Below, piece by piece: positions 18,070 through 27,400 of a stretch of 64,000 nt of DNA. Source of the stretch: Bacteroidales bacterium (lineage in GTDB: Bacteria; Bacteroidota; Bacteroidia; Bacteroidales; Muribaculaceae). A program made the translations under genes and the position numbers. How positions within the stretch are numbered: the first letter of the stretch is position 1; the number at the start of each line of letters is the position of its first letter. The stretch spans positions 1 through 64,000 of the forward strand of contig JAQXRH010000071.1 of assembly GCA_029218425.1 (NCBI GenBank), read 5' to 3'. Below the pieces are notes generated by a model. That model saw only the letters and a list, made by a program, of their open reading frames with translations. It was not told the origin of the DNA and ran no database searches.

Positions 18070-20160
18070 TTAACTTATCAGGGAGAAATCGATTTTTCGG
18101 TCGAAGATGCGGGCAATCAGCCGTGCCAAACGGCTATTGTCGGGCGACGACAGCTCGGGGTCGGTGTCGAGGGTGGAGTCGGCGGCGTCGCGGGCCATTT
18201 GCACGATTTGCCCGTCGGCGGCGAGCGATGCGATGTTGAGGTTCAGCATCAGGCCGCTTTGCATGGTACCTTCCAGGTCGCCGGGGCCGCGCATTTTGAG
18301 GTCGGCTTCGGCGATGATGAATCCGTCGGTTGTGGTGGTCATGAGTTCAAGCCGTTTGCGGGTATCAGCCGAGATGGCATATTTCGACATGAGCACGCAG
18401 TAGCTTTGACCTTCGCCACGGCCTACGCGTCCGCGGAGCTGGTGGAGCTGGGAGAGCCCGAAGCGTTCGGCATTTTCAATCACCATTGTGGTGGCGTTGG
18501 GCACGTTGACGCCGACTTCGATGACGGTGGTGGCCACCAGGATGTCGGCTTGGTGGGTTGCGAAAAGGTTCATTTGGTAGTCCTTTTCGGCGGGTTTCAT
18601 CTGTCCGTGCACGAATGCCACTTTGTAGGATGGGAAGGATTCTTTGACCAGTTCGTATCCCTCTTCCAGGCTTTTAAGGTCGAGCTTTTCGTTTTCTTTG
18701 ATAAGGGGGTAGACGAAGTAGGCTTGGCGACCGGCGCGCAGTTGGGCGCCTACCGATTTGTATACATCGAGGCGGCGGTCTTCGTAGCGCAGGAGGGTGA
18801 CGATTGGTTTGCGGCCGGGCGGCAGTTCGTCGATTACCGATACGTCGAGGTCGCCGTAAATAGTCATGGCGAGAGTGCGGGGTATAGGGGTGGCGGTCAT
18901 GACCAGCACGTGGGGCGGGATTGTGCTTTTCTTCCAAAGACGGGCGCGTTGCACCACGCCGAAGCGGTGTTGCTCGTCGATGACGACGAAGCCGAGGTTG
19001 CGGAATTGCACACGGTCTTCGATGACGGCGTGCGTGCCGATGAGGATGTGGAGGGAGCCGTCGGCAAGTTCGCGGTCGATGATGTCGCGTTCTTTCTTGC
19101 GAGTGGAGCCGGTGAGCAGTCGGATGTTGACGCCCATTTTAGCGACGAGTTGCGAGAGCGTCTCGTAGTGCTGTGCGGCGAGTATTTCGGTGGGGGCCAT
19201 GAGGCATGCCTGGGTGCCGTTGTCGAGGGCGATGAGCATGCAAAGCAGGGCTACGAGCGTCTTTCCCGACCCGACATCGCCTTGTAGGAGGCGGTTCATC
19301 TGCCGGCCCGAACCCATGTCGGCGCGTATCTCCTTAATGACGCGTTTCTGGGCGCCGGTGAGGGTGAAAGGTAGATGGTTGAAATAGAAGGTGTTGAAAA
19401 AGTCGCCGATGCGTGTGAACCGCACTCCGGCGAGGGAGCGTTTGCGTCGTCGGGCATAGCGTTGTATGTTGAGCTGGAGCAGGTAGAGCTCTTCAAATTT
19501 GAGTCGAAGGCGAGCCTGCTCAAGGAGCTTTGGCGTGGTAGGGTTGTGGATGTGCCGCAGTGCGTCGAGGGCGTTGATGAGCCGGTATTGGCTTATGATG
19601 TCGGGGGGTAGCGGGTCGTTGAGGGTCTTGATGGTGGCCAATGCCGTCTGTATCCAAGTGTGGAATGTGCGAGAGGTGATGCCGCGGTTGCGCAGCTTCT
19701 CGGTGAGGGGGTAGACGCCGCGCATGCCGGAGGTTGCGGCGATGGAGGCTGTGGTGTCGACTTCGGGGTGGACGATGCTCCATCGGTTGTTGAATTGGCT
19801 CGGGCGGCCGAAGAGGATGTATTCGTTGCCCGGGGTGTAGGCTTCGGCAATCTGCTTGATGCGGTTGAACCATACAATCTCTATGGCGCCGGTGCCGTCG
19901 GAGAATAGGGCTACGAGGCGGCGTTTGGCGCCTTCGCCTTGCTGGGCGAATGATACGAAGCGGCCTTTAAGCTGCACGTAGGGCATCTCGCCGTTGATGT
20001 CGGCTATGCGGTAGATGCGCGACCGGTCGATATAGTGAGCGGGGAAATGGTGGAGCAGGTCGTAGAAGTTCTTGATGCCCAACTCATTGTCCAATAGTTT
20101 GGCTCGAGCCGGGCCTATGCCCTTGAGGTAGGTTATGTCGCGATTGAATAGAGTGTCCAC
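18070..20160 (-). CDS. recG: ATP-dependent DNA helicase RecG
   Basis: Branch-migrating helicase that remodels stalled forks and recombination intermediates. The N-terminal wedge/OB region (KGIGPARAKLLDNELGI, YVQLKGRFVSF) is followed by two RecA-like lobes with Walker A GDVGSGKT, the DEQH box VVIDEQHRFGV, motif III TATPIPRTLAMTIYGDLD and the C-terminal QLRGRVGRGEGQSYC. 696 residues, full length. The start is GTG: an in-frame TAA lies six bases upstream, and no upstream ATG is possible. ispD is 37 bp upstream on the same strand. Confidence 0.96.
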   Translation of the reverse strand: MDTLFNRDITYLKGIGPARAKLLDNELGIKNFYDLLHHFPAHYIDRSRIYRIADINGEMPYVQLKGRFVSFAQQGEGAKRRLVALFSDGTGAIEIVWFNRIKQIAEAYTPGNEYILFGRPSQFNNRWSIVHPEVDTTASIAATSGMRGVYPLTEKLRNRGITSRTFHTWIQTALATIKTLNDPLPPDIISQYRLINALDALRHIHNPTTPKLLEQARLRLKFEELYLLQLNIQRYARRRKRSLAGVRFTRIGDFFNTFYFNHLPFTLTGAQKRVIKEIRADMGSGRQMNRLLQGDVGSGKTLVALLCMLIALDNGTQACLMAPTEILAAQHYETLSQLVAKMGVNIRLLTGSTRKKERDIIDRELADGSLHILIGTHAVIEDRVQFRNLGFVVIDEQHRFGVVQRARLWKKSTIPPHVLVMTATPIPRTLAMTIYGDLDVSVIDELPPGRKPIVTLLRYEDRRLDVYKSVGAQLRAGRQAYFVYPLIKENEKLDLKSLEEGYELVKESFPSYKVAFVHGQMKPAEKDYQMNLFATHQADILVATTVIEVGVNVPNATTMVIENAERFGLSQLHQLRGRVGRGEGQSYCVLMSKYAISADTRKRLELMTTTTDGFIIAEADLKMRGPGDLEGTMQSGLMLNLNIASLAADGQIVQMARDAADSTLDTDPELSSPDNSRLARLIARIFDRKIDFSLIS

Positions 20161-20197
20161 TTTTTTTTACAACTGTAGCGTGATTGACGGGGTGCTG

Positions 20198-20914
20198 TCA
20201 TGATTGCTTGCCGGGGATGGCTTCGGAGCGTAGGATGGCCTCGGCGATGGCTATGTCGCCGGGGTTGGTGACTTTGATGTTGCGGTGGTCGCCTTCGACT
20301 ATGGCGATTTTCCCGCCTGTGACGCGTTCGACCATCGAGGCATCGTCGGTGGCGGAGTGCCGCTGGTAGTCGGCGAAAGCTTTGCGCAAGGTGCCGAGAT
20401 GGAAAGTCTGGGGTGTCTGTACCGCGAGGTATTCGCTGCGGTTTACCGTCGTGCTGGAGCCGTCGGCCTCTACGTGTCGCAGCGTGTCGGTCACGGGTAC
20501 GGCGGGCACGGCTCCGGCGTATCCATCGGGGACCTTCGCCATGCGGCTGATGAGCATCTTGGAGGCGAGCGGGCGTGCGCCGTCGTGTATCATCACTGTG
20601 GCGGTGTCGGGCAGGTCGTCGACGGCCTCGAGGGCTTTGGCGAGCGACTCGGTGCGTGTGGTGCCGCCGTATACGATGCGCGGGGAAATGAAGTGATGGC
20701 TGTCGCAAAGAGTCAGCCATGTGCCTGTCATAACACCGTCGATTACGAGGAGGATGTTTTTGATGGGCATAATGGCAGAAAAGCAGTCGATGGTATGCAT
20801 GAGCAACGGACGGCCGGCGAGGTCGCAGTATTGTTTTGGCAAGGATGCGCCGTAGCGGCTTCCGCTTCCTGATGCGAGGATTATAACAATAGTATTTTCC
20901 ATATCGGTATTCAT
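20198..20914 (-). CDS. ispD: 2-C-methyl-D-erythritol 4-phosphate cytidylyltransferase
   Basis: Third enzyme of the non-mevalonate isoprenoid pathway; transfers CMP from CTP to MEP. The CTP-binding loop is SGSGSRYG (about 15-22) with Lys27 in PKQY; HDGARPLAS and VPVTDTLR are further signatures. 238 residues, normal length. It is transcribed just ahead of recG (37 bp gap). Confidence 0.95.
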   Translation of the reverse strand: MNTDMENTIVIILASGSGSRYGASLPKQYCDLAGRPLLMHTIDCFSAIMPIKNILLVIDGVMTGTWLTLCDSHHFISPRIVYGGTTRTESLAKALEAVDDLPDTATVMIHDGARPLASKMLISRMAKVPDGYAGAVPAVPVTDTLRHVEADGSSTTVNRSEYLAVQTPQTFHLGTLRKAFADYQRHSATDDASMVERVTGGKIAIVEGDHRNIKVTNPGDIAIAEAILRSEAIPGKQS

Positions 20915-20921
20915 TTGCCGA

Positions 20922-20947
20922 GGGGCGGCCGGGGCGGCCGGGGCGGC
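20922..20947. repeat. Short GC-rich tandem repeat
   Basis: Almost three copies of GGGGCGGCC directly upstream of ispD. The remaining 20948-21355 region holds the lpxH terminator and an AT-rich stretch without a supportable gene. Confidence 0.6.
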
Positions 20948-21097
20948 ATTGTTGTGTTATGATGGATAAAATTAGTGAAAAATCTTGACATGGCAAAGTG
21001 ATGTTTTGGAAACTGAGAAAAATAGTGTGGCGCCGCTGGCGCGGCCGTGGATGAGGTGTGGCGAAACGAGGCTTTTTGGATTAAGGTTGGTACAAAA

Positions 21098-21130
21098 TAA
21101 AAAGGAACTTCATCGCGAAGCTCCTTTTTA
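21098..21130 (-). terminator. Terminator of the lpxH unit
   Basis: 14-nt arms (21098-21111 and 21117-21130) with one G-T pair and a 5-nt loop, bounded by A and T tracts, so it could terminate in either direction. It lies between lpxH and ispD, 226 bp downstream of lpxH. Confidence 0.7.
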
Positions 21131-21355
21131 TGGTTTCCAATAGGTACAATTTCTAAGGTAAAAAAGATTGTTTTAGGTTTGTGCTACAAATGTCGGTCGA
21201 ATTTTTGGAGCTACCAAACAAATTTTTATGTTTTCCAACATGTTTTTTGAGCATCAATTTTGGTCGTGCATCAAATGTTTTGCGCAAGTAGCTGTAAATC
21301 AGAGAGATGTGAAATTTTTGCAACAAATGCGTCAAATGTGAAATAATGTTAAATT

Positions 21356-22153
21356 TCAGGACTTGTCTGAACATCTGTCAAAATTGCCCGAAAATTGCTT
21401 CAGGGAAAAACCATTGCAATTGAAACGGCCGTAGCTGAAAAAGTTGAGCCAGTCGCCGAGGATGATAAGCCTTGCGCCGCCGGGGAGCGACGCGTCGACC
21501 ATGGTGTGCCTGTGTCCGAAGATGAAATAGTCGACATGTTGGTCGGGGTGGTTTTCTTGCCATTCTTGAGCGAATAGCGCAAGGGAGTCGGAGGCTATGT
21601 CGAAAGCCGGGAGGTCTTTTTCGTTCTTTCGGCTATGGCTCGACCATCGGTGGGCAAACGGAATGGTCCAACGGGGATGAATGGCGGAGTAAAGCTTTTG
21701 GCATACCTTGTTTCGGAACACGCTTCTGATGAAACGAAAGCTGCGAGGCAGTCGGCCGACGCCATCGCCATGGGTTATCAAAAACCGTTTGCCATAGATT
21801 TCGGTGACCAATTGGCCGTCGACCACTTCAACGCCAATTTCGTCGCGCACGTAGTCAAACAGCCAGATGTCGTGGTTGCCAATGAACCAGGTGATTTCCA
21901 CGCCTTTATCGGCGAGGGCTGCCAGCGCGCCGAAAAAGCGCACATAGCCACGCGGCACCACGGTGCGATATTCGTACCAATAATCGAGGATGTCGCCCAC
22001 CAAATAGAGCGCAGCTGCCTTGTCGGCGATGCTTTCCAGAAACTCCACTACGAGCCTTTCGCGCTGGCGAGAGTTGGCATCGTAGGTGGTTCCGAGATGC
22101 AAATCGGATATGAAATAGACGGGTCGTTGAGGCTCCATGCGGGTGAGTAGCAA
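21356..22153 (-). CDS. lpxH: UDP-2,3-diacylglucosamine diphosphatase
   Basis: Lipid A pathway enzyme that releases UMP to give lipid X; peripheral at the inner membrane. Calcineurin-like metallophosphatase with the ordered metal motifs SDLHLG, GDILDYW, GNHD, THGDG and FGHRH. 265 residues, normal for the family. A second ATG at 22138 (MEPQRPVYFISDLHLG) is an equally good start. The C-terminal tail after FSYGRFN is short and polar. Confidence 0.9.
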   Translation of the reverse strand: MLLTRMEPQRPVYFISDLHLGTTYDANSRQRERLVVEFLESIADKAAALYLVGDILDYWYEYRTVVPRGYVRFFGALAALADKGVEITWFIGNHDIWLFDYVRDEIGVEVVDGQLVTEIYGKRFLITHGDGVGRLPRSFRFIRSVFRNKVCQKLYSAIHPRWTIPFAHRWSSHSRKNEKDLPAFDIASDSLALFAQEWQENHPDQHVDYFIFGHRHTMVDASLPGGARLIILGDWLNFFSYGRFNCNGFSLKQFSGNFDRCSDKS

Positions 22154-22250
22154 TTTATATTTAGTCTATATTATAATAGTGGGACGCGTCTGATACAGAG
22201 GCGTTTGGTGGCGTGATATATTGGTATAATCTATATTGCAGTTAATGTTG

Positions 22251-22571
22251 TCAAAGAAAACCGAGTTCCAATTTGGCTTCATCGGTCATCATGTCCTTGG
22301 TCCATTCGGGTTCGAAGACCACGTTGATTGTTACGGATTTGATGCCGTCGATCGACTCCAGTTTGTATCGGGCGTCATCGACGATGAAGTCGGCCATGGG
22401 GCAGTTGGGCGCAGTCATTGTCATGTCAATTGCCAAATTGCCGTCGTCGTCGAGGTCGATTTTGTAGACGAGGCCGAGGCTATAAATGTCGACAGGTATT
22501 TCAGGGTCGTAGACCATCTTGAGCATGGCTACGATTTTCTCCTCGATTTTTAGTCGTTCTTCTGATGTCAT
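22251..22571 (-). CDS. DUF59/MIP18 family protein (SufT/PaaD-like)
   Basis: Short protein of 106 residues consisting of a single MIP18/DUF59 domain: VYDPEIPVDIYSLGLVYKI at the start and TAPNCPMADFIVDD with the conserved cysteine in the middle. Family members assist iron-sulphur cluster assembly or maturation of Fe-S proteins. It lies upstream of lpxH on the same strand with a gap of about 100 bp; a divergent barrel gene lies on the other side. Confidence 0.85.
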   Translation of the reverse strand: MTSEERLKIEEKIVAMLKMVYDPEIPVDIYSLGLVYKIDLDDDGNLAIDMTMTAPNCPMADFIVDDARYKLESIDGIKSVTINVVFEPEWTKDMMTDEAKLELGFL

Positions 22572-22618
22572 TTGCTAAAAAATTGTTTTCAAAGTACAAA
22601 TATACGATTTAGAATTGT

Positions 22619-22626
22619 TATATTTG
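22619..22626 (+). promoter_or_regulatory. Candidate -7 box upstream of the barrel gene
   Basis: TATATTTG (TAnnTTTG), about 60 bp before the start codon at 22688. A divergent TATATTTG on the minus strand (22597-22604) could serve the DUF59 gene. Neither has a clear -33 partner. Confidence 0.4.
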
Positions 22627-22687
22627 CACAGTTTCTAAGATTTAACTAATAACAACAGTAGTGATAAACGTTTAAAATAATAATTAT

Positions 22688-23284
22688 ATGAAGAAATTTC
22701 GTTACGTTTTTATTGCCATTATCATGGCCATGGTATGTTCGGCAGGAGCACAGGCACAGTTTAGATTTGGATTGAAAGCCGGTGCGGCTATCAACAAATT
22801 GAGTTTTGACAAGTCGGTATTAGCGTCGGACAATTGTGCCGGATTTACTGGCGGTGTGATGGTAGAGTTCACCGTTCCGGTGTTAAACCTTGGATTTGAT
22901 GCTTCGGTGCTCTATGCGCAACGTGCCGTAGATGCATATAGCACAGATGGTACAAAATCGGCTACCGACCATCGCGGATACATTGACATACCAGTCAACT
23001 TCAAGTGGAAATTTTCGATACTTGGCAGCGGCAACCTCGTGGCACCGTTTGTGACCACTGGCCCCGACTTCTCGTTCCTATGTTCGGAGCAGAATTTCAA
23101 GGATGCGTGGAACAGCCATAAATTTGATTTCGCATGGAATATAGGCGCTGGCGTGCAGGTGCTTAACAAGGTGCAGTTGGCGGCAAGCTATGGCATCGGT
23201 TTGACTAAGTCGGCCGAAACGCTTCAAGGCAATATCGAAGGAAAGAACCGCATGTGGACAGTGACGCTTGCTTATCTGTTCTAA
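22688..23284 (+). CDS. PorT-like outer-membrane beta-barrel protein
   Basis: Predicted outer-membrane protein of 198 residues. A signal peptide (about 1-23, SAGAQA-Q) is followed by alternating beta strands; FRFGLKAGAAINKL, GYIDIPVNFKWKF and the terminal MWTVTLAYLF (ending in Phe, the barrel C-terminal signature) fit the OMP_b-brl_2/PorT family. The precise role is unknown. Single-gene unit with a terminator 20 bp downstream. Confidence 0.85.
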   Translation: MKKFRYVFIAIIMAMVCSAGAQAQFRFGLKAGAAINKLSFDKSVLASDNCAGFTGGVMVEFTVPVLNLGFDASVLYAQRAVDAYSTDGTKSATDHRGYIDIPVNFKWKFSILGSGNLVAPFVTTGPDFSFLCSEQNFKDAWNSHKFDFAWNIGAGVQVLNKVQLAASYGIGLTKSAETLQGNIEGKNRMWTVTLAYLF

Positions 23285-23305
23285 TCGGGAAACGTACATA
23301 AACCA

Positions 23306-23346
23306 AAGGCGGCATGTCAAAGCGCAATGTTTTGGCATGCCGCCTT
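23306..23346 (+). terminator. Terminator after the barrel gene
   Basis: 16-nt arms (23306-23321 and 23331-23346) with one G-T pair and a 9-nt loop. The stem AAGGCGGCATGTCAAA is of the same type as those at 10685 and 28675. Confidence 0.75.
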
Positions 23347-23416
23347 CGTTAGTGTCATCCGCAAAAGTCGGTTGAATTGTTGAAAAGCGGTGATTGCGTA
23401 TTTATTATTGTGTCGG

Positions 23417-24073
23417 TCAGTCGGCTTTGAGGATGCCGAGGGCTTTGCATCTGCCGAGCAAGTCGGGGAGGACGGCAGGGATGTCGTTGGCGGCGATATC
23501 GGAGTCGGCGATGGAGATGCACGGCTGTTGGATAGCGCCTATGGCTTGCATCTGTTCGAGTAGCTGGTAGGCGTCTTCGAGCATGGGAGTGTCGGGGCGG
23601 GAATTGCCCACTTCGTTGTAGAACGCGAAGAGCATCGAGGCGATATACGAGACGATGTGGGCGAAATGGTCGATGACATCGTCATCGGCCTCGGGCGAGG
23701 TGAAGCCTTGTGCCTCGCCGATGTGGAGGGCAGAGGAGAGCGACAGGCAGAGGATGTCGAGCTGCGACTGGGCTAATTCGGCCGATGACGAGCGTGCGAG
23801 CGTGCTGCGGTAGAGGAGCAGCATGGCAGTGGAGAAAGCCTCGTCGACGGCGCCGCCTTGCATCAGTGCGTCGATATGTCGGCAGGCTACGAAATTGCCG
23901 GCTATGAGGGCCGCATCGCATCCGTTTTCGCCGGCATTGTATAGCCGCGTCCATTCCGCGTCTAATGTGGCAGTAGCTTCGCCCGAGAGGCGTATGGCCT
24001 CCTCAATGTCGCCGGAACTGATTGCAGCCTGAGTGCGTTGGGCCGCCGATAGTGCATATTGCTTGATGTCCAT
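23417..24073 (-). CDS. Hypothetical helical protein
   Basis: I do not recognise a family. From the chosen start (DIKQYALSAAQRTQ) the protein has 218 residues, is mostly alpha-helical, acidic, soluble, and has no signal peptide or membrane segment. Alanine- and leucine-rich helices (EEAIRLSGEATATLDAEW, STAMLLLYRSTLARSSSAEL) resemble a TPR-like bundle, but no clear repeat register is seen. An upstream ATG (24145) would add 24 residues, but it lies upstream of the -7 box at 24103-24110, so the shorter start is preferred. Confidence 0.7.
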   Translation of the reverse strand: MDIKQYALSAAQRTQAAISSGDIEEAIRLSGEATATLDAEWTRLYNAGENGCDAALIAGNFVACRHIDALMQGGAVDEAFSTAMLLLYRSTLARSSSAELAQSQLDILCLSLSSALHIGEAQGFTSPEADDDVIDHFAHIVSYIASMLFAFYNEVGNSRPDTPMLEDAYQLLEQMQAIGAIQQPCISIADSDIAANDIPAVLPDLLGRCKALGILKAD

Positions 24074-24102
24074 AGTTGCTGTAAATAGGGTAGATTTAGG
24101 CG

Positions 24103-24110
24103 CAAAAATA
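24103..24110 (-). promoter_or_regulatory. Candidate -7 box of the hypothetical gene
   Basis: Minus strand TATTTTTG, 30 bp upstream of the start at 24073. Confidence 0.4.
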
Positions 24111-24286
24111 CAATTATTTTCTCGATTTTCACATCGTTCCACCATGAAATCGGGTAATGAAATTGTGGCGATACACCTTAATTAATTATTATATAGGCAA
24201 ATTCGGTGAAGGTCGTGGGTGGGCGTATGCCGCAATACATTGATGCTCAATTTTTTTGACAAGAATGTGACAACATTGCCCATAAA

Positions 24287-24318
24287 ACTTGCTATATCAA
24301 AAATTTTGCTTAAATTTG
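24287..24318 (+). promoter_or_regulatory. Promoter of the amylase gene
   Basis: ACTTG (24287-24291) and TAAATTTG (24311-24318), 19 bp apart; about 107 bp of leader before the start codon. The 24074-24425 region contains nothing else I can support. Confidence 0.6.
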
Positions 24319-24425
24319 TGGGCAAAATTTGCCATGAGCAAAGATACTTACCATGGAATATTTATTTTCCGGAATAAATTATTATACTTACATTTTTTTA
24401 ACTTACATCACTCAAGTACCTTAAA

Positions 24426-27400
24426 ATGAGAAAATTAAAGAAATGGCTGCTTTTGCCTGCCGCACTGTTGACTATTTTGCAGTCGACAGCTGGTACGTTT
24501 ATGGACGAGCGTACCGACTTCCGTGACGAGACAATCTATTTTGCCATGACCACCCGTTTTTATGACGGCGATCCCAAGAACAACGTGTTGTGCTGGGATG
24601 GAGTTGAACACCAAAAAGCTAATAACGACCCGTGCTGGCGTGGCGACTTCAAAGGTCTAATCGAGAAACTCGATTACATCAAGGCCCTCGGCTTCACAGC
24701 CATCTGGATTACCCCCATTGTGCAAAACGCATCGGGATTTGACTATCACGGATACCATGCCATGGACTTCTCAAGAGTGGATCTGCGATATGAGAGCCGT
24801 AAATCGTGGGGCTCGGAAGAAGATGTCGATTTCCAGGATCTTATCGACGCAGCCCATGCCAAAGGCATTAAGATAGTGCTCGACATAGTGCTCCAGCACA
24901 CCGGCAACTTCGGTGAAGACTATTTCTGCCATCTCTTCGACCGCTCACAGGACATCCGAAATCAGGCCAACATCGAGGCCTGCCTTATCCCCGATCAGGA
25001 AAAACTCGGCGGTGCCGCTTACTGGGATCTCCCCAACTCCGGCCAAAAGACACAGTACAGCGAGCGCTTCAAATACCTCAAAAACACCGACGGCGAGAAC
25101 CATGACTCCAACAACTACTGGCACCATCTGTCCACTGCATGGAACTGGGACGATCCCAGCCGCTGGTGGGGTCAGATTGCAGGTGACTGTGTTGACCTGA
25201 ACACTGAAAACCCCGCCGTTGTCGATTACCTCGTGGAGTGCTACGGCAAATTCATCGAGATGGGTGTCGACGGATTCCGTATCGATACCACGGGACATAT
25301 CGCTCCGCTTACTTTCAACTCCGCATTCATTCCGCGTTTTGTTGAACTCGGTGAAAAATATAAGAACAAACGTCTCAATCAGGCTCCCTTCTACATGTTC
25401 GGCGAATGCTGCGCACGCTACGGTGGTGTAATCTACCGCGGCCAGCATTTGCTCTCAAGCCATTACTACACTTGGAAGTCTGACCCGTCGCTTGTGTCAG
25501 AATGGAACACCTACGATGCGGCGTGGTGGGCAGGTCAGACCGTACCCGAAGGCGCCTCTCCCCTGGGTAACATGCTTACCTGTCTCAAAGACCCCGGCAC
25601 TGTACACGACTCAGACAACGTGTTCATGAAAAACGGTGAGTGGCATGAACCGGACTACTCACAGGCTTCCGGCTTCAACGTAATCGACTTCCCGATGCAC
25701 TATAACTTCAACAACGCCGATCAGGCAGTGCGTATAGCTCAGGAAGGCGACAACTATTACAATGACGCATCGTGGAACGTAGTGTATGTTGACTCACATG
25801 ACTACTGCCCCGGCCCCAATGATGGTGTGCGCTTCAATGGCGGCACTGCCCAATGGGCCGAGAACCTCTCGTTGATGTTCACATTCCGCGGTATCCCCTG
25901 TATATATTACGGTTCGGAAGTCGAATTCCAGAAAGGCAAAACCATTGACAAGGGCCCGGAACTCGCTCTCGCCAACTCAGGCCGCGCTTACTTCGGCGCA
26001 TACCTCGAAGGTGATGTCACAGCTTCTGATTTCGGCACATTCACCGCATCGGGCAATGTGGCCAAGACTCTCGACGGCGACCTGTCGCAGCACATCATCC
26101 GTCTTAACCAGATCCGTGCCGCTGTTCCGGCGCTCCGCAAAGGCCAGTATACCTGGGACGGCTGCAAAGCCGACGGCGGACATGCTTTCAAACGCGCCTA
26201 CAAAGACTCTTACGCTCTTGTAGCTCTCAACGGCGGAGCTACATTCTCCGATGTTCCCGCCGGCACATACGTTGACCTCGTTACAGGTCAGTCATACACT
26301 CCCTCCAACGGTACGATTACCGTTACTGCTCCATCCAATAAAGGCCAGCTCCGTGTGCTCGTGAAAGGATGGACCGGCGGCAAGGTAGGCGAGGACGGTA
26401 AATTCATCTACGCAACTTCACCGGTGGCACATGGTGGCAGCCCCACGTTCAGCGACCCCGGTACTACGGAATATTACACCTTCGACGACGCTGTAGGATC
26501 GGCAGCAGTGAAACTCAGCCCCGCCGGCACGAGCTTCCGCACCGAGACCCTCACCATCACAGCCACGCTCAACGAAAGTGCAGCAAGCGGATGGGTGAAA
26601 GTGGGCAACAATGCACAAAAGACCCTCATCCCCGGTGTTGACGAAACTATCACCATCGGTGAAGGAATGAGCTATGGAGAGTCGGTGACAGTCAACTGGG
26701 GCGCTACATCGTCGACGGGCGAGACATACAACGGCAGCGCCGTGTACAAGAAAGTCGACCCCAATGCCGCTATCACCATCTACGTCACCGGTAAGAATAA
26801 TACCGACATCTCCGGCACCAATCTCTATGCATGGAAAGGCGATGTTAAATTCCTCGGTGCATGGCCCGGCAAGAGCCTTACAGAAACCACCGAGATAGAT
26901 GGCCGCACATTCTATTTCGCCACTATCGATGATACAGATGAGGTGAACATCATATTCAACCGCAACGGTTCGAAGACCCTCGACATCGAAGGCATCACCG
27001 GGGATGTTTACTACGAATATGACGGGTCGACCAACGCTACGAAGATCGACATCAACGTGCCTAAATCGCCTTCAGTGAAATTCTCGCCCAACGGCGGCAC
27101 CTTTGTCGACCAAGTCACTGTCACTGCTACGGTGTCCAACGCCACCTCGGCATGGTACAAGATAGGCAATGGCGGGCAAGTAGCCATCAATGGCACTTCA
27201 GCCACATTCACTTTGGGTAGCAACATGTCGGTAGGCGAGAGCGTCACCGTAAGCTGGGGCGCAACATCGGCCACTGAGAACAAGACCGGATCGGCCACAT
27301 TCACCAAAGTGGAAGCTCCCTCGGCCAATGAATGGCATATATTCTTCGACGATTCATCCAACTGGGGTAACCTGCACTGCTACATCTACGGTCCCAACGA

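Noticed and set aside
18067..19287. 406-codon open frame antisense to recG
   Set aside because: It is the mirror frame of a full-length recG with all motifs; long antisense frames are common in GC-rich coding sequence and its product shows no recognisable domain.
20161..20168. Run of eight T residues next to the recG start as a phase-variation tract
   Set aside because: It lies outside the coding sequence with an in-frame stop between it and any upstream start, so slippage would not change the protein.
21153..21374. 73-codon frame overlapping the end of lpxH
   Set aside because: AT-rich, runs past a supported stop codon in another frame and has no recognisable feature.
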